Shown: positions 9,410 through 17,495 of the stretch, in pieces
How positions within the stretch are numbered: the stretch's first letter is position 1
How the letters are laid out: the number at the start of each line of letters is the position of its first letter
Assembly: GCA_031263025.1 (NCBI GenBank)
Contig: JAISGO010000024.1
Location: 1 to 32,165, forward strand
Length of the DNA stretch: 32,165 bases
Direction: 5' to 3'
DNA from: Coriobacteriales bacterium
GTDB lineage: Bacteria > Actinomycetota > Coriobacteriia > Coriobacteriales > UBA8131
Made by a program: the position numbers and the translations under genes
The notes under the pieces: generated by a model
The model's database searches: none
Told to the model about the DNA's origin: nothing
The model's input: the letters and a program-made list of their open reading frames with translations, nothing else

Positions 9410-10301
9410 GCGGCGCCGGCCAAGCCAGGCGACAAGCCGAGCGGCAAGCCGCCCCCGTGGCCGTGTGTCCAGCTTCGCTGATACCGGCCGCCTTGATAGC
9501 GCGCAGGTTCGTTTGCGTAGCCGCCGGGTAGAAGCTAAACCGCGCTCGCGTCGGCGCATCCTCTTACTTGTCGCCGCCTTGGTCTTAATCATGATTGCCC
9601 TAGCGGCGGTTCTCTATTTCTCGCCGATATTTTCCATTGACGACGTCCAGATCCAAGGCACCCAGCGTCTTGACTCCGAGACCCTTAAGACCCAGGCTGC
9701 CGTGCCTGATACGACCTTGCCAAGGCTTGACCAAGTGGCCGTGGTCAAGCGCCTCGAACAGAACGTCTGGATAGAAGATGCCCAGGTTAGCTTAGAGTTT
9801 CCCCATACGGTAGTGATTAAAGTCAGCGAGCGCCAGCCGCTTGCCGTAGCTAACCTGGCTTCACCGACGGCAAGTGGAGGCGTGGATCCATGGCTGCTCT
9901 CCGCCGATGGGATCTGGCTTGGGTCGAGCCTTGAACTCGCTAAGTTGGGTGCTGCGGTCACCTCAAGTCAGGTGCAGGCCCTGCCGCAAATCGTCAGCCT
10001 GCCTGGTAGCGTGAGCGCTGCCATTGGCCAAAGCGCCGGCGATGCCCAAGACCAAAGCGCCTTGAAGGTATTATCCGCCTTTGATCAGGACTTCCGTAAC
10101 GGGATCGCCAACATCGACGTGACCAATGTCTCAGACCTGAAAATCAAACTGCGCAACAACATCGAGATCGACTTCGGTGATAGCAGCCTGGCCTTGGATA
10201 AGGAGAAGGCGATCGTCGCCCTGGAGCTCGCCCATCCTAACAGCTTGACTTATGTCAATGTGCGCACTCCGGCAACGCCGACCTATCGCGCCCTGCGTTG
10301 A
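9363..10301 (+). CDS. ftsQ: FtsQ/DivIB-type cell division protein with POTRA domain
   Basis: Long basic cytosolic tail, one TM (ILLLVAALVLIMIALAAVLYF), then POTRA-like IFSIDDVQIQGTQRLDSETLK...RLEQNVWIEDAQVSLEFPHTVVIKVSERQPLA; downstream of murC-murB. Confidence 0.85.
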   Translation: MARNSSQKSSSSALTRRRRPSQATSRAASRPRGRVSSFADTGRLDSAQVRLRSRRVEAKPRSRRRILLLVAALVLIMIALAAVLYFSPIFSIDDVQIQGTQRLDSETLKTQAAVPDTTLPRLDQVAVVKRLEQNVWIEDAQVSLEFPHTVVIKVSERQPLAVANLASPTASGGVDPWLLSADGIWLGSSLELAKLGAAVTSSQVQALPQIVSLPGSVSAAIGQSAGDAQDQSALKVLSAFDQDFRNGIANIDVTNVSDLKIKLRNNIEIDFGDSSLALDKEKAIVALELAHPNSLTYVNVRTPATPTYRALR

Positions 10302-10328
10302 CTTGGCACAAACAGTCAAAGACAGGGT

Positions 10329-10388
10329 GCGTTTTAAGATGAGGAAAGGGTGCGAGCATGCTCGCACCCTTTCCTCATCTTAAAACGC
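10329..10388. terminator. 60-bp perfect palindrome, candidate bidirectional Rho-independent terminator between convergent genes
   Basis: GCGTTTTAAGATGAGGAAAGGGTGCGAGCA / TGCTCGCACCCTTTCCTCATCTTAAAACGC; 30-bp arms with no spacer, centre between 10358 and 10359. Confidence 0.85.
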
Positions 10389-10406
10389 GACGGTGTCAGC
10401 TAGGCG

Positions 10407-10640
10407 TTATGCCTGCTTCTTCATCTTGGTCTTGAGGTATCGATCGAGAGCCTCGCGCACAATTTCCGAAGAGCTGGTCGGGCCGCTGCCTTCGATCTTG
10501 TTCTGAGTGGAGAGCATCAGCATGTTCTCGAATTGGTCTTCGTAGACGTAGATGCCCTTCAGCACCTTCGGGCGTGCTCCGCCCTTTGCTTTCGCGTTCT
10601 GCAAGGCCTTGGCCCCCCGTCTGATCTCCTTACCTGCCAT
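10407..10640 (-). CDS. Small ribbon-helix-helix DNA-binding protein
   Basis: C-terminal RHH-like KGIYVYEDQFENMLMLSTQNKIEGSGPTSSSEIVREALDRYLK. The ORF track starts at 10661, but on the minus strand AGGAG-TATTG-ATG favours the start at 10640 (MAGKEIRR...). Confidence 0.8.
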   Translation of the reverse strand: MAGKEIRRGAKALQNAKAKGGARPKVLKGIYVYEDQFENMLMLSTQNKIEGSGPTSSSEIVREALDRYLKTKMKKQA

Positions 10641-10658
10641 CAATACTCCTTTCTCTTT

Positions 10659-10768
10659 CATAGTATCAAGGCAATTGCAATTACATTAATACTATGTTAA
10701 TATATACACTTTAGGCGAACCTATCCTAGGGTTGGTATTAGCCTAAAATACTATTAACTATGTAGTAT
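10659..10768. promoter_or_regulatory. Divergent intergenic operator candidate with repeated ATACTAT-type half-sites
   Basis: CATAGTAT (10659-10666), ATACTATG (10689-10696), ATACTAT (10748-10754), GTAGTAT (10762-10768); TTTAGGC/GCCTAAA dyad (10710-10716/10741-10747). Confidence 0.55.
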
Positions 10769-10790
10769 AACACAGTGAAAGGCGGCAACG

Positions 10791-11633
10791 GTGCAAAAGT
10801 CACAGGAAAATCCTCCCAAATCATCGGCCTTGGAAACATCGATACAAGATGGTTCCGGCTTGACTTTACGTTTGTTCGGAAAAATAGAGTTCAGACGCAG
10901 GGGTGAGCCATTCGCTGTCCCGTATTTGACGCGTTCGGTGAAGCTCAGCACTTTCTTTCTATTGGTGGCCCTGGCCGGATCAGAGGGGGTTAGTCGTGAT
11001 CGGCTGTGCCAGACCATTTGGCCTGAGGCAAATCAAAGGCAACAGGACAATAACTATTATGTGGCATGCTCAAAACTCAACAACATGCTCAACCGTCCGC
11101 AAGAGAAATTGCGTTTTCTGAGCCATCAATACGGACGAGTCCGTCTTAATCCCAACCTGGTCTCAAGCGACGTTGACCTCTTCATCAAGCTTGCCCGCCA
11201 GGTGATCAATCCTAAGATAGATAACTCGAAACGCCGTGAGTGTCTCGAGCGCGCACTCCAACTCTATGCTGGTGACGTTCCCTGCGACCACTGCAGAAAC
11301 GATGAGCTGCAGATAGAGCGGACCCGTTATCGCAATCTTAACCTGGAGCTTCTGGTCAAACTCTGCCGTTTGCAGCATGAATCCGGCCAGTCCGAGCAAG
11401 CCCTTGAACTCTGCCAACGGGGAATCGAGCTCGACCCGGTACGCGAGGACCTGCATTATCTGAAGATGCAAATTGAGCTGGGCTTGGGCAAACGGGTCTC
11501 GGCCCTGCGCAGTTACCTCTTCTGCGAGCAGATGCTCGCGCGTGAGCTGGGCGTGCGCCCCGCCCAGGCCACCCGCCTGCTCTATCGCAACACTGCAGAA
11601 AGCGCGGCTCTGCCAGGGAGTGTGATAGAATAA
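10791..11633 (+). CDS. SARP-type transcriptional regulator (OmpR-like winged helix plus BTAD domain)
   Basis: N-terminal LTLRLFGKIEFRRRGEPF...LLVALAGSEGVSRDRLCQTIWPEANQRQQDNNYYVACSKLNNML; BTAD-like ERALQLYAGDVPCDHC...LELCQRGIELDPVREDLHYLKMQIELGLGKRVSALRSYLFCEQMLARELGVRPAQATRLLYR; GTG start. Confidence 0.87.
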   Translation: MQKSQENPPKSSALETSIQDGSGLTLRLFGKIEFRRRGEPFAVPYLTRSVKLSTFFLLVALAGSEGVSRDRLCQTIWPEANQRQQDNNYYVACSKLNNMLNRPQEKLRFLSHQYGRVRLNPNLVSSDVDLFIKLARQVINPKIDNSKRRECLERALQLYAGDVPCDHCRNDELQIERTRYRNLNLELLVKLCRLQHESGQSEQALELCQRGIELDPVREDLHYLKMQIELGLGKRVSALRSYLFCEQMLARELGVRPAQATRLLYRNTAESAALPGSVIE

Positions 11634-11661
11634 ATGGATACCTTAGCTTCTAGGAGCATCC

Positions 11662-14424
11662 ATGCCGAATTTCATAACCAAGATACTGTCTGCAGGGGAG
11701 GGCAAGCAGCTTAAACGCTTCCAGTCCTATGTCCCGATGATCAGCGAGCTAGAGCCTGATTTACAGGCCCTAGATGACGCTGGACTGCGTCAGAAGACCA
11801 TAGAGTTCCGCCAGCGCATCGTTGATGGCGAAGAGCTGGACGAGCTTTTGATCGAAGCTTTCGCGGTGGTGCGGGAAGCCGCCGTGCGCACCCTGGGGAT
11901 GCGCCATTTCGACGTGCAGCTGATTGGCGGAATGGCCTTGCACGCCGGCCAGATCGCCGAAATGAAGACCGGTGAAGGCAAGACCTTGGTCTCCACTTTG
12001 GCCGGCTATCTCAATGCCCTCGCCGGGCGAGGCGTGCACATCGTCACTGTTAACGACTATCTAGCCAAACGCGATAGTGAATGGATGGGCCAGATTTATC
12101 GTTTCCTCGGTATGGAGGTCGGCCTGATCCAGGCTGGGCAACGTCCGGAGGCTAAAAAACCCGCCTATGACGCCGATGTCACCTACGGCACCAATTCCGA
12201 GTTCGGTTTCGATTATCTGCGTGATAACATGGTGGGTAGCCTTGAAGCCAAGTCCCAGCGCGGACATGCCTACGCCATTGTCGATGAGGTCGATTCGATC
12301 TTGATCGACGAGGCTCGCACCCCTTTGATCATCAGCGGTATCGGTACCCGTGCTGCTGATACCTATAACAAGTTCGCTCGCGCCATGCCCGGCCTCCAAA
12401 AAGACGTTGATTACAAGATCGATGAAGCCAAAAAGACCATCTTCACCACCGATAGCGGCCTTGAGAAGATTGAGCGCATCCTCGGCATCGAGGATATCTA
12501 TGCTGACGCCTCGGGGCAACTGGCCAACCATTTGCAACAGGCGCTTAAGGCCCAGTTCCTCTTCCACAAGGACGTCGATTACGTGGTGGTCGAGGGAGAG
12601 GTCAAGATCGTCGATGAGTTCACCGGGCGGATTATGGAGGGCCGGCGCTTCTCTGAGGGCCTGCACCAAGCCCTTGAAGCCAAAGAACACGTCCTGGTCC
12701 AAGAAGAGAACCAGACCCTGGCCACCATCACCCTACAGAATTACTTCCGTCTCTATGAAAAGCTGGCTGGCATGACCGGTACCGCGCTTACCGAGGACGC
12801 GGAGTTCCGCGAGATCTACAAGCTGCCAGTGATGGCGATCCCACCCAATAAGCCAGTCATCCGTGATGACAAAAACGATGTGATCTACCGCACCGAAGAA
12901 GGCAAGTTCAGGGCAGTGGTAGAGCAGATCATCGCTAACCGCGAGCAGGGACAGCCCAGTTTGGTCGGTACCGTCTCGGTCGAGAAATCCGAGCGTCTCT
13001 CGCGTATGCTAGACAAGCGCGGCGTGCCCCACGAGGTCTTAAACGCCAAACATCACGAAAGGGAGGCCGCCATCGTCGCCCAAGCCGGACGCTTGGGACA
13101 AGTCACGATTGCCACTAACATGGCTGGCCGTGGTACTGATATCTTGCTTGGCGGCAACCCCGAGGAGCTGGCTAAGCATTTCCTACTGGACGAGGGCATC
13201 GAACTAGAGGAGGCCAGTGAGGCCGAGCGTAAAGCGGCCCGAGCCAAGGCAGATGCGATCTTTGTTGACGAGCATGAAAAAGTGGTCGAAGCCGGCGGTC
13301 TGGCGGTGATCGGCACTGAGCGCCATGAGGCCCGACGTATCGATAACCAGCTACGCGGACGTTCAGGCCGTCAAGGTGACCCGGGATCTTCCCAGTTCTT
13401 CCTCTCCTTAGAAGACGATTTGATGCGCCTGTTCGGCGGCGACCGGATGAAGCGCGTGGACGGTTTGATGGCGCGCATCGGCTCTACCGACGAAGAGGGC
13501 AATTCCGCAGACGACGTGCCGATCCAGGCCAAGATGGTTTCTAAGGCGATTGAGTCCGCCCAACGCCAGGTCGAGGCAATTCACTTCGATTCGCGCAAAC
13601 ATGTCCTAGAGTACGATGACGTACTCAATCTCCAACGTAAGGCCATCTATGGCGAACGCGACAGCATTTTAGAGGGTAAGGACGTGCATGAGCGCGCCCA
13701 TCAAATGGTTGAGGACACGGTGGCCAAGGCCATCAAGCGCTACAGCGCCCGCACTTTAGACGATTGGGACTGGGACGGGCTCACGCTGTGGCTGCAGGAA
13801 CTAACGGGGATAGAGGGTAAGGATCCGCATGATTTCCTGCCTGAGTTCGGTGACGAGGCCGATCTTGAGCTTGCCCTTAACCAATATCTGCAGGAGCTCC
13901 TGAAAGACAAGGAGGAAGCCCTCGGCGAGGAGATCTTAGGCCAACTCGAGCGTCAGATCATGTTGCGTATCATTGATACCCGCTGGATGGATCATATGCA
14001 ATACATGGATTACCTGCAAGCTGGCATCGGGCTGCGCTCCTATGGTCAGCGTGATCCGCTTTCCGAATACAAGGACGAGGCCTATGCGGCCTTTGAGGAG
14101 ATGCGCGATGGTATGTACGACGACTATCTGCGTACCTTACTACGTATGCAGATCGCGATCCAAGTCGAAGAGCCCGAGCCCGAGCCAGTCGTGACCAACA
14201 CCTCCGGTCCGAGCGAGGCCGACATCACCAGCGGCGCCGGCCAGCTCTCGGCTGCGGCCCATGAAGCTGCAAATCCCGATCCGGTGTTGCAAGCTGCACC
14301 GACGGCCAAGGCCAAGACCGTGGTCAAGGACAAGAGCGATCCTTTTGTCGGAGTGGGTCGCAATGATCCCTGTCCCTGCGGCTCCGGCCTCAAGTTCAAG
14401 AAGTGCCATGGGAAAAACCTCTAA
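11662..14424 (+). CDS. secA: Preprotein translocase ATPase SecA
   Basis: MKTGEGKTLVSTLAGYLNAL Walker A; VDEVDSILIDEARTPLIISG; TNMAGRGTDILLGG; C-terminal zinc motif CPCGSGLKFKKCHG; AGGAG RBS. Confidence 0.98.
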   Translation: MPNFITKILSAGEGKQLKRFQSYVPMISELEPDLQALDDAGLRQKTIEFRQRIVDGEELDELLIEAFAVVREAAVRTLGMRHFDVQLIGGMALHAGQIAEMKTGEGKTLVSTLAGYLNALAGRGVHIVTVNDYLAKRDSEWMGQIYRFLGMEVGLIQAGQRPEAKKPAYDADVTYGTNSEFGFDYLRDNMVGSLEAKSQRGHAYAIVDEVDSILIDEARTPLIISGIGTRAADTYNKFARAMPGLQKDVDYKIDEAKKTIFTTDSGLEKIERILGIEDIYADASGQLANHLQQALKAQFLFHKDVDYVVVEGEVKIVDEFTGRIMEGRRFSEGLHQALEAKEHVLVQEENQTLATITLQNYFRLYEKLAGMTGTALTEDAEFREIYKLPVMAIPPNKPVIRDDKNDVIYRTEEGKFRAVVEQIIANREQGQPSLVGTVSVEKSERLSRMLDKRGVPHEVLNAKHHEREAAIVAQAGRLGQVTIATNMAGRGTDILLGGNPEELAKHFLLDEGIELEEASEAERKAARAKADAIFVDEHEKVVEAGGLAVIGTERHEARRIDNQLRGRSGRQGDPGSSQFFLSLEDDLMRLFGGDRMKRVDGLMARIGSTDEEGNSADDVPIQAKMVSKAIESAQRQVEAIHFDSRKHVLEYDDVLNLQRKAIYGERDSILEGKDVHERAHQMVEDTVAKAIKRYSARTLDDWDWDGLTLWLQELTGIEGKDPHDFLPEFGDEADLELALNQYLQELLKDKEEALGEEILGQLERQIMLRIIDTRWMDHMQYMDYLQAGIGLRSYGQRDPLSEYKDEAYAAFEEMRDGMYDDYLRTLLRMQIAIQVEEPEPEPVVTNTSGPSEADITSGAGQLSAAAHEAANPDPVLQAAPTAKAKTVVKDKSDPFVGVGRNDPCPCGSGLKFKKCHGKNL

Positions 14425-14435
14425 GCGGCTAGCCG

Positions 14436-16307
14436 ATGTATTTTAAGCTTGCCAACCTCTTAGTCGAGGACAATCAAGTCTTCAATAACTGCCCCGGTAT
14501 GTACTATCGCAGCGACGGGCAGTCCCTCGGGCTTGCCTCTGACGGGCGGACTATCCTGCTTAAGGCTGGAGCGAATTATGATTTCGCAACTTATTTCAAT
14601 GCGATCTCGCTACAGAAATGGATACGCTACTGCAGTCTTGACAATCTGGTCCTCCAACTTGAGATCGAGGGTCGGGCAAAGCTGGTTCCCACCTACGCGG
14701 ACTCCTTCAGTCAACGCGCTGAGCCTATTAGCGGCTTGACCCTAGAAGTCGATAGTCCGGGCCAAGCTCAGGAGGTCAGGGTGGCTTATCCCGTCCAGGA
14801 CAACCTGACCTTGGTTAGTTTTCGTCTAGAGACCATCAGTGATTGCAAGATCTTGGCGGGTGGCTATTACAGCGAGGTCGCAGAGGAGCGCATCCGCCCG
14901 GTGCGCCTCCTGCTTTCCACTACCACCTACAAAAAAGAGAACTATATCAAGAAGAACATCGATCTGGTACGCAGACATATCCTGGATTCCACCGACGCGA
15001 TCGCTGCGCACTTCAAGATGCAGGTGGTGGATAATGGCCAAAGCCTTGACGCAGCTGGCTTGTCGGGCGGTGGGGTCGCTGTCTTACCCAACCTCAATAC
15101 CGGGGGATCCGGTGGTTTTGCCCGGGGTATGTTGGAGGCCCTCCAAGACCGTGATTTCAAGCCCAGCCACATCCTCTTGATGGACGATGACGTGGTGGTC
15201 TCACCGGAGAGCATCAAACGCACTTTTAACCTCCTCAGCCTCGTCAACGAGGATTATGCTGCATCGGCGATCTCGGGTGCGATGCTTTCGATGGAGACCT
15301 ATGATGACCGCTACGAAGACGTCGGCGCCGTGCGTAAGGACGGGAGCTACGGTCCGGCCAAACGCAGTTTGCGTCTCACTCTCCTACGTGATTTGATAGA
15401 GAATGAGGAGCTTGCTGCCAAATATATGCCCGACCTCCGCCACTTCTACGCCGGCTGGTGGTATTGTTGCATCCCGATGACGGAAGTGCGCGCGCAGGGT
15501 TTGCCCCTGCCTTTCTTCATCCGGGACGATGACGTCGAATATGGGCTGCGTCTGAACCGTCATCCTTTCATGACCATGAACGGAATCGGGATTTGGCATG
15601 AACCTTTCTATATCCGCTTCAACGCCGTGAGCGAGCGCTACAATATCGCGCGCAACAACCTGATCATGCAGGCGCTCCATCCGGAGCTTGACGAAGTGGA
15701 CTATTGGGGCGATTTCAAAGGGCGCCTCCAGCTCGATCTGAAGAAGCTTAACTACGCTAACGCTGAACTGCTCTGTCGTGGCATCGAGGATTATCTCGCA
15801 GGTCCAGAGGCCCTGATGCGGACACCGGTGGACAATTTCCTCGGCGTGATGGGTAGGGATGCCGAGAAGCTCGTGTCCTTCGACCAGATCAAGGCAGATT
15901 ACCCTGAGCTCAAGATAAGCCTACCTGCGCTTTGGCAGGAATCCCAAGATGGACGCAGCCGGTTGCAGCGTATCAGCGACTACTTAACCTGGAACGGACA
16001 TCGCCAACCTGATCGTAAGCTTAGTGACCAAGTGGTGGCGATACCCTACGAGGCGGCTTCTTATCTGCCAGCCAAGTCACGCTTGCACCGGCGTTTGCTG
16101 GCGATCGACAACTTCACCGACCGTGCGGTTTTGCGCACGATGGACAAGCCCCGCTTCAAAGCCATCCTCAAACGTTATAAACGCGACTGTAAACTGGCCA
16201 AGGGCAAACGGCTGGAACTGCGCGAACGCTACCAAGCTGCCTGGCCTACTCTGATCAGTGAAAAATTCTGGATGGATTATCTCAAACTGCGAACAGACCA
16301 GGCTTAG
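14436..16307 (+). CDS. GlfT2-like galactofuranosyltransferase
   Basis: GlfT2-like N-terminal beta domain; GGSGGFARGMLEAL; ILLMDDDVVVSPESI; FFIRDDDVEYGLRLN; GIGIWHEPFYIRF; 623 aa. Confidence 0.87.
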   Translation: MYFKLANLLVEDNQVFNNCPGMYYRSDGQSLGLASDGRTILLKAGANYDFATYFNAISLQKWIRYCSLDNLVLQLEIEGRAKLVPTYADSFSQRAEPISGLTLEVDSPGQAQEVRVAYPVQDNLTLVSFRLETISDCKILAGGYYSEVAEERIRPVRLLLSTTTYKKENYIKKNIDLVRRHILDSTDAIAAHFKMQVVDNGQSLDAAGLSGGGVAVLPNLNTGGSGGFARGMLEALQDRDFKPSHILLMDDDVVVSPESIKRTFNLLSLVNEDYAASAISGAMLSMETYDDRYEDVGAVRKDGSYGPAKRSLRLTLLRDLIENEELAAKYMPDLRHFYAGWWYCCIPMTEVRAQGLPLPFFIRDDDVEYGLRLNRHPFMTMNGIGIWHEPFYIRFNAVSERYNIARNNLIMQALHPELDEVDYWGDFKGRLQLDLKKLNYANAELLCRGIEDYLAGPEALMRTPVDNFLGVMGRDAEKLVSFDQIKADYPELKISLPALWQESQDGRSRLQRISDYLTWNGHRQPDRKLSDQVVAIPYEAASYLPAKSRLHRRLLAIDNFTDRAVLRTMDKPRFKAILKRYKRDCKLAKGKRLELRERYQAAWPTLISEKFWMDYLKLRTDQA

Positions 16308-17477
16308 ATGACGGACCAAGCCATACCAGTGGCGGCGCCAGCCGCCGCGAACAAGGCTGCGCTGAGCTCTGCTAAGCCCAGGATCGCCTATATCGACATC
16401 GCGAAGTGCTTTGCCATGGTCTTGATCGTGCTGGGCCATCTTACCATCACCGCCTGGGGAGCGGGCATCCCCAGCCAGGTACGTGACGTTTGCTACAGCT
16501 GCAACGTCCAGGCTTTCTTCATCCTCAGTGGCTACTTCTTTAATCCCGCCAAGGCTTTCGGATTACGTAAGAACCTCAAACACCTGCTTGGACCCTATCT
16601 TTGCTCGGGCCTGCTCCTGATCTTGTTTGCCATGCTCTTCAGTGCCCTCCTTGATCCTGGCCATAGTCTGCTCTCAGTCGCGGGAGGTTGGCTGGGCGCG
16701 ACCTTGTATGGGGTCGGCTGCAGCGGACAGCCGACCTGGTTTTCAGTGCTGCCGGTCGGTGGCCTGTGGTTTTTACTCGCGCTCTTCATCGGCAAGGCCC
16801 TGCTCTGGTGGTCATGGCGCCTGCCTTGCCCGTCTGTTCTCCGCCGGGGGCTCGCCGCTCACCGCGACCTGATCATGCCCAGTATCGTCGCGGTACTCCT
16901 GTTCGTCATCTCCAGCGTCAGTGTGTCTTGGACTTTCCTGCCATTTTCCATCCAACCTGGAATGGGTGCTGTGCTTTGGCTGATGCTTGGTATCATCTTA
17001 AAGCGGAGCCACTTCCTGGAGAAGATGACCTGGCCGGTGATCTTGAGTGCTTTGGTATTGTGGATAAGCGGCATCCTAATGCCCAGCCCTGGCGCTTATC
17101 CGGTGTGGTGTTCCTATCCACATGGCGCTTTCGATGTTTTGGTCGGCCTAGCTGGGACAATCTGTCTGCTCGCCCTCGGCCGCAGTATCGAGCGCCATTG
17201 TCGGCGCTTGACCATTTTCTTAGCCATGTGCGGCCGCAATACTTTGGCTTTCTTCTGCTTTCACATCATCGACATCGACGTTTTCCCGATTATCTTGATG
17301 GAGACGCCGATCGTGGCGCTGTCTGGGATCCCCTTTGGCCCTATCACCGTGGTCTTGCAATCGTTGGTCGCGCTTGTGCTCAGCCTGCTCATGTATCTCT
17401 TGCCGCGCCCCATTGCAGCGCTTTATTTTCCCCAAAAAACCACTAAAGTAAGAAAAGGGGCAAAATCAGCCTCCTAG
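16308..17477 (+). CDS. Acyltransferase 3-family membrane protein
   Basis: RIAYIDIAKCFAMVLIVLGHLTI; FFILSGYFFNP; multiple hydrophobic segments; start codon abuts the upstream stop (TAG-ATG). Confidence 0.85.
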   Translation: MTDQAIPVAAPAAANKAALSSAKPRIAYIDIAKCFAMVLIVLGHLTITAWGAGIPSQVRDVCYSCNVQAFFILSGYFFNPAKAFGLRKNLKHLLGPYLCSGLLLILFAMLFSALLDPGHSLLSVAGGWLGATLYGVGCSGQPTWFSVLPVGGLWFLLALFIGKALLWWSWRLPCPSVLRRGLAAHRDLIMPSIVAVLLFVISSVSVSWTFLPFSIQPGMGAVLWLMLGIILKRSHFLEKMTWPVILSALVLWISGILMPSPGAYPVWCSYPHGAFDVLVGLAGTICLLALGRSIERHCRRLTIFLAMCGRNTLAFFCFHIIDIDVFPIILMETPIVALSGIPFGPITVVLQSLVALVLSLLMYLLPRPIAALYFPQKTTKVRKGAKSAS

Positions 17478-17495
17478 GAGATGCCAGAGGAAACT

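Noticed and set aside
10407-10640. Toxin-antitoxin system based on the RHH protein
   Set aside because: No small adjacent toxin-like ORF on the same strand; the neighbours are ftsQ (convergent) and the SARP gene (divergent).
12061-12702. 213-aa minus-strand ORF inside secA
   Set aside because: Antisense to a highly conserved part of secA; explained by codon bias of the opposite strand.
14166-14190. EPEPEP repeat in the SecA C-terminal linker
   Set aside because: Short low-complexity linker before the zinc motif, common in SecA.
16688-17446. 252-aa alternative-frame + ORF inside the acyltransferase gene
   Set aside because: Overlaps a clear acyltransferase-3 CDS in another frame; composition is typical of GC-rich shadow ORFs, with no recognisable motif.
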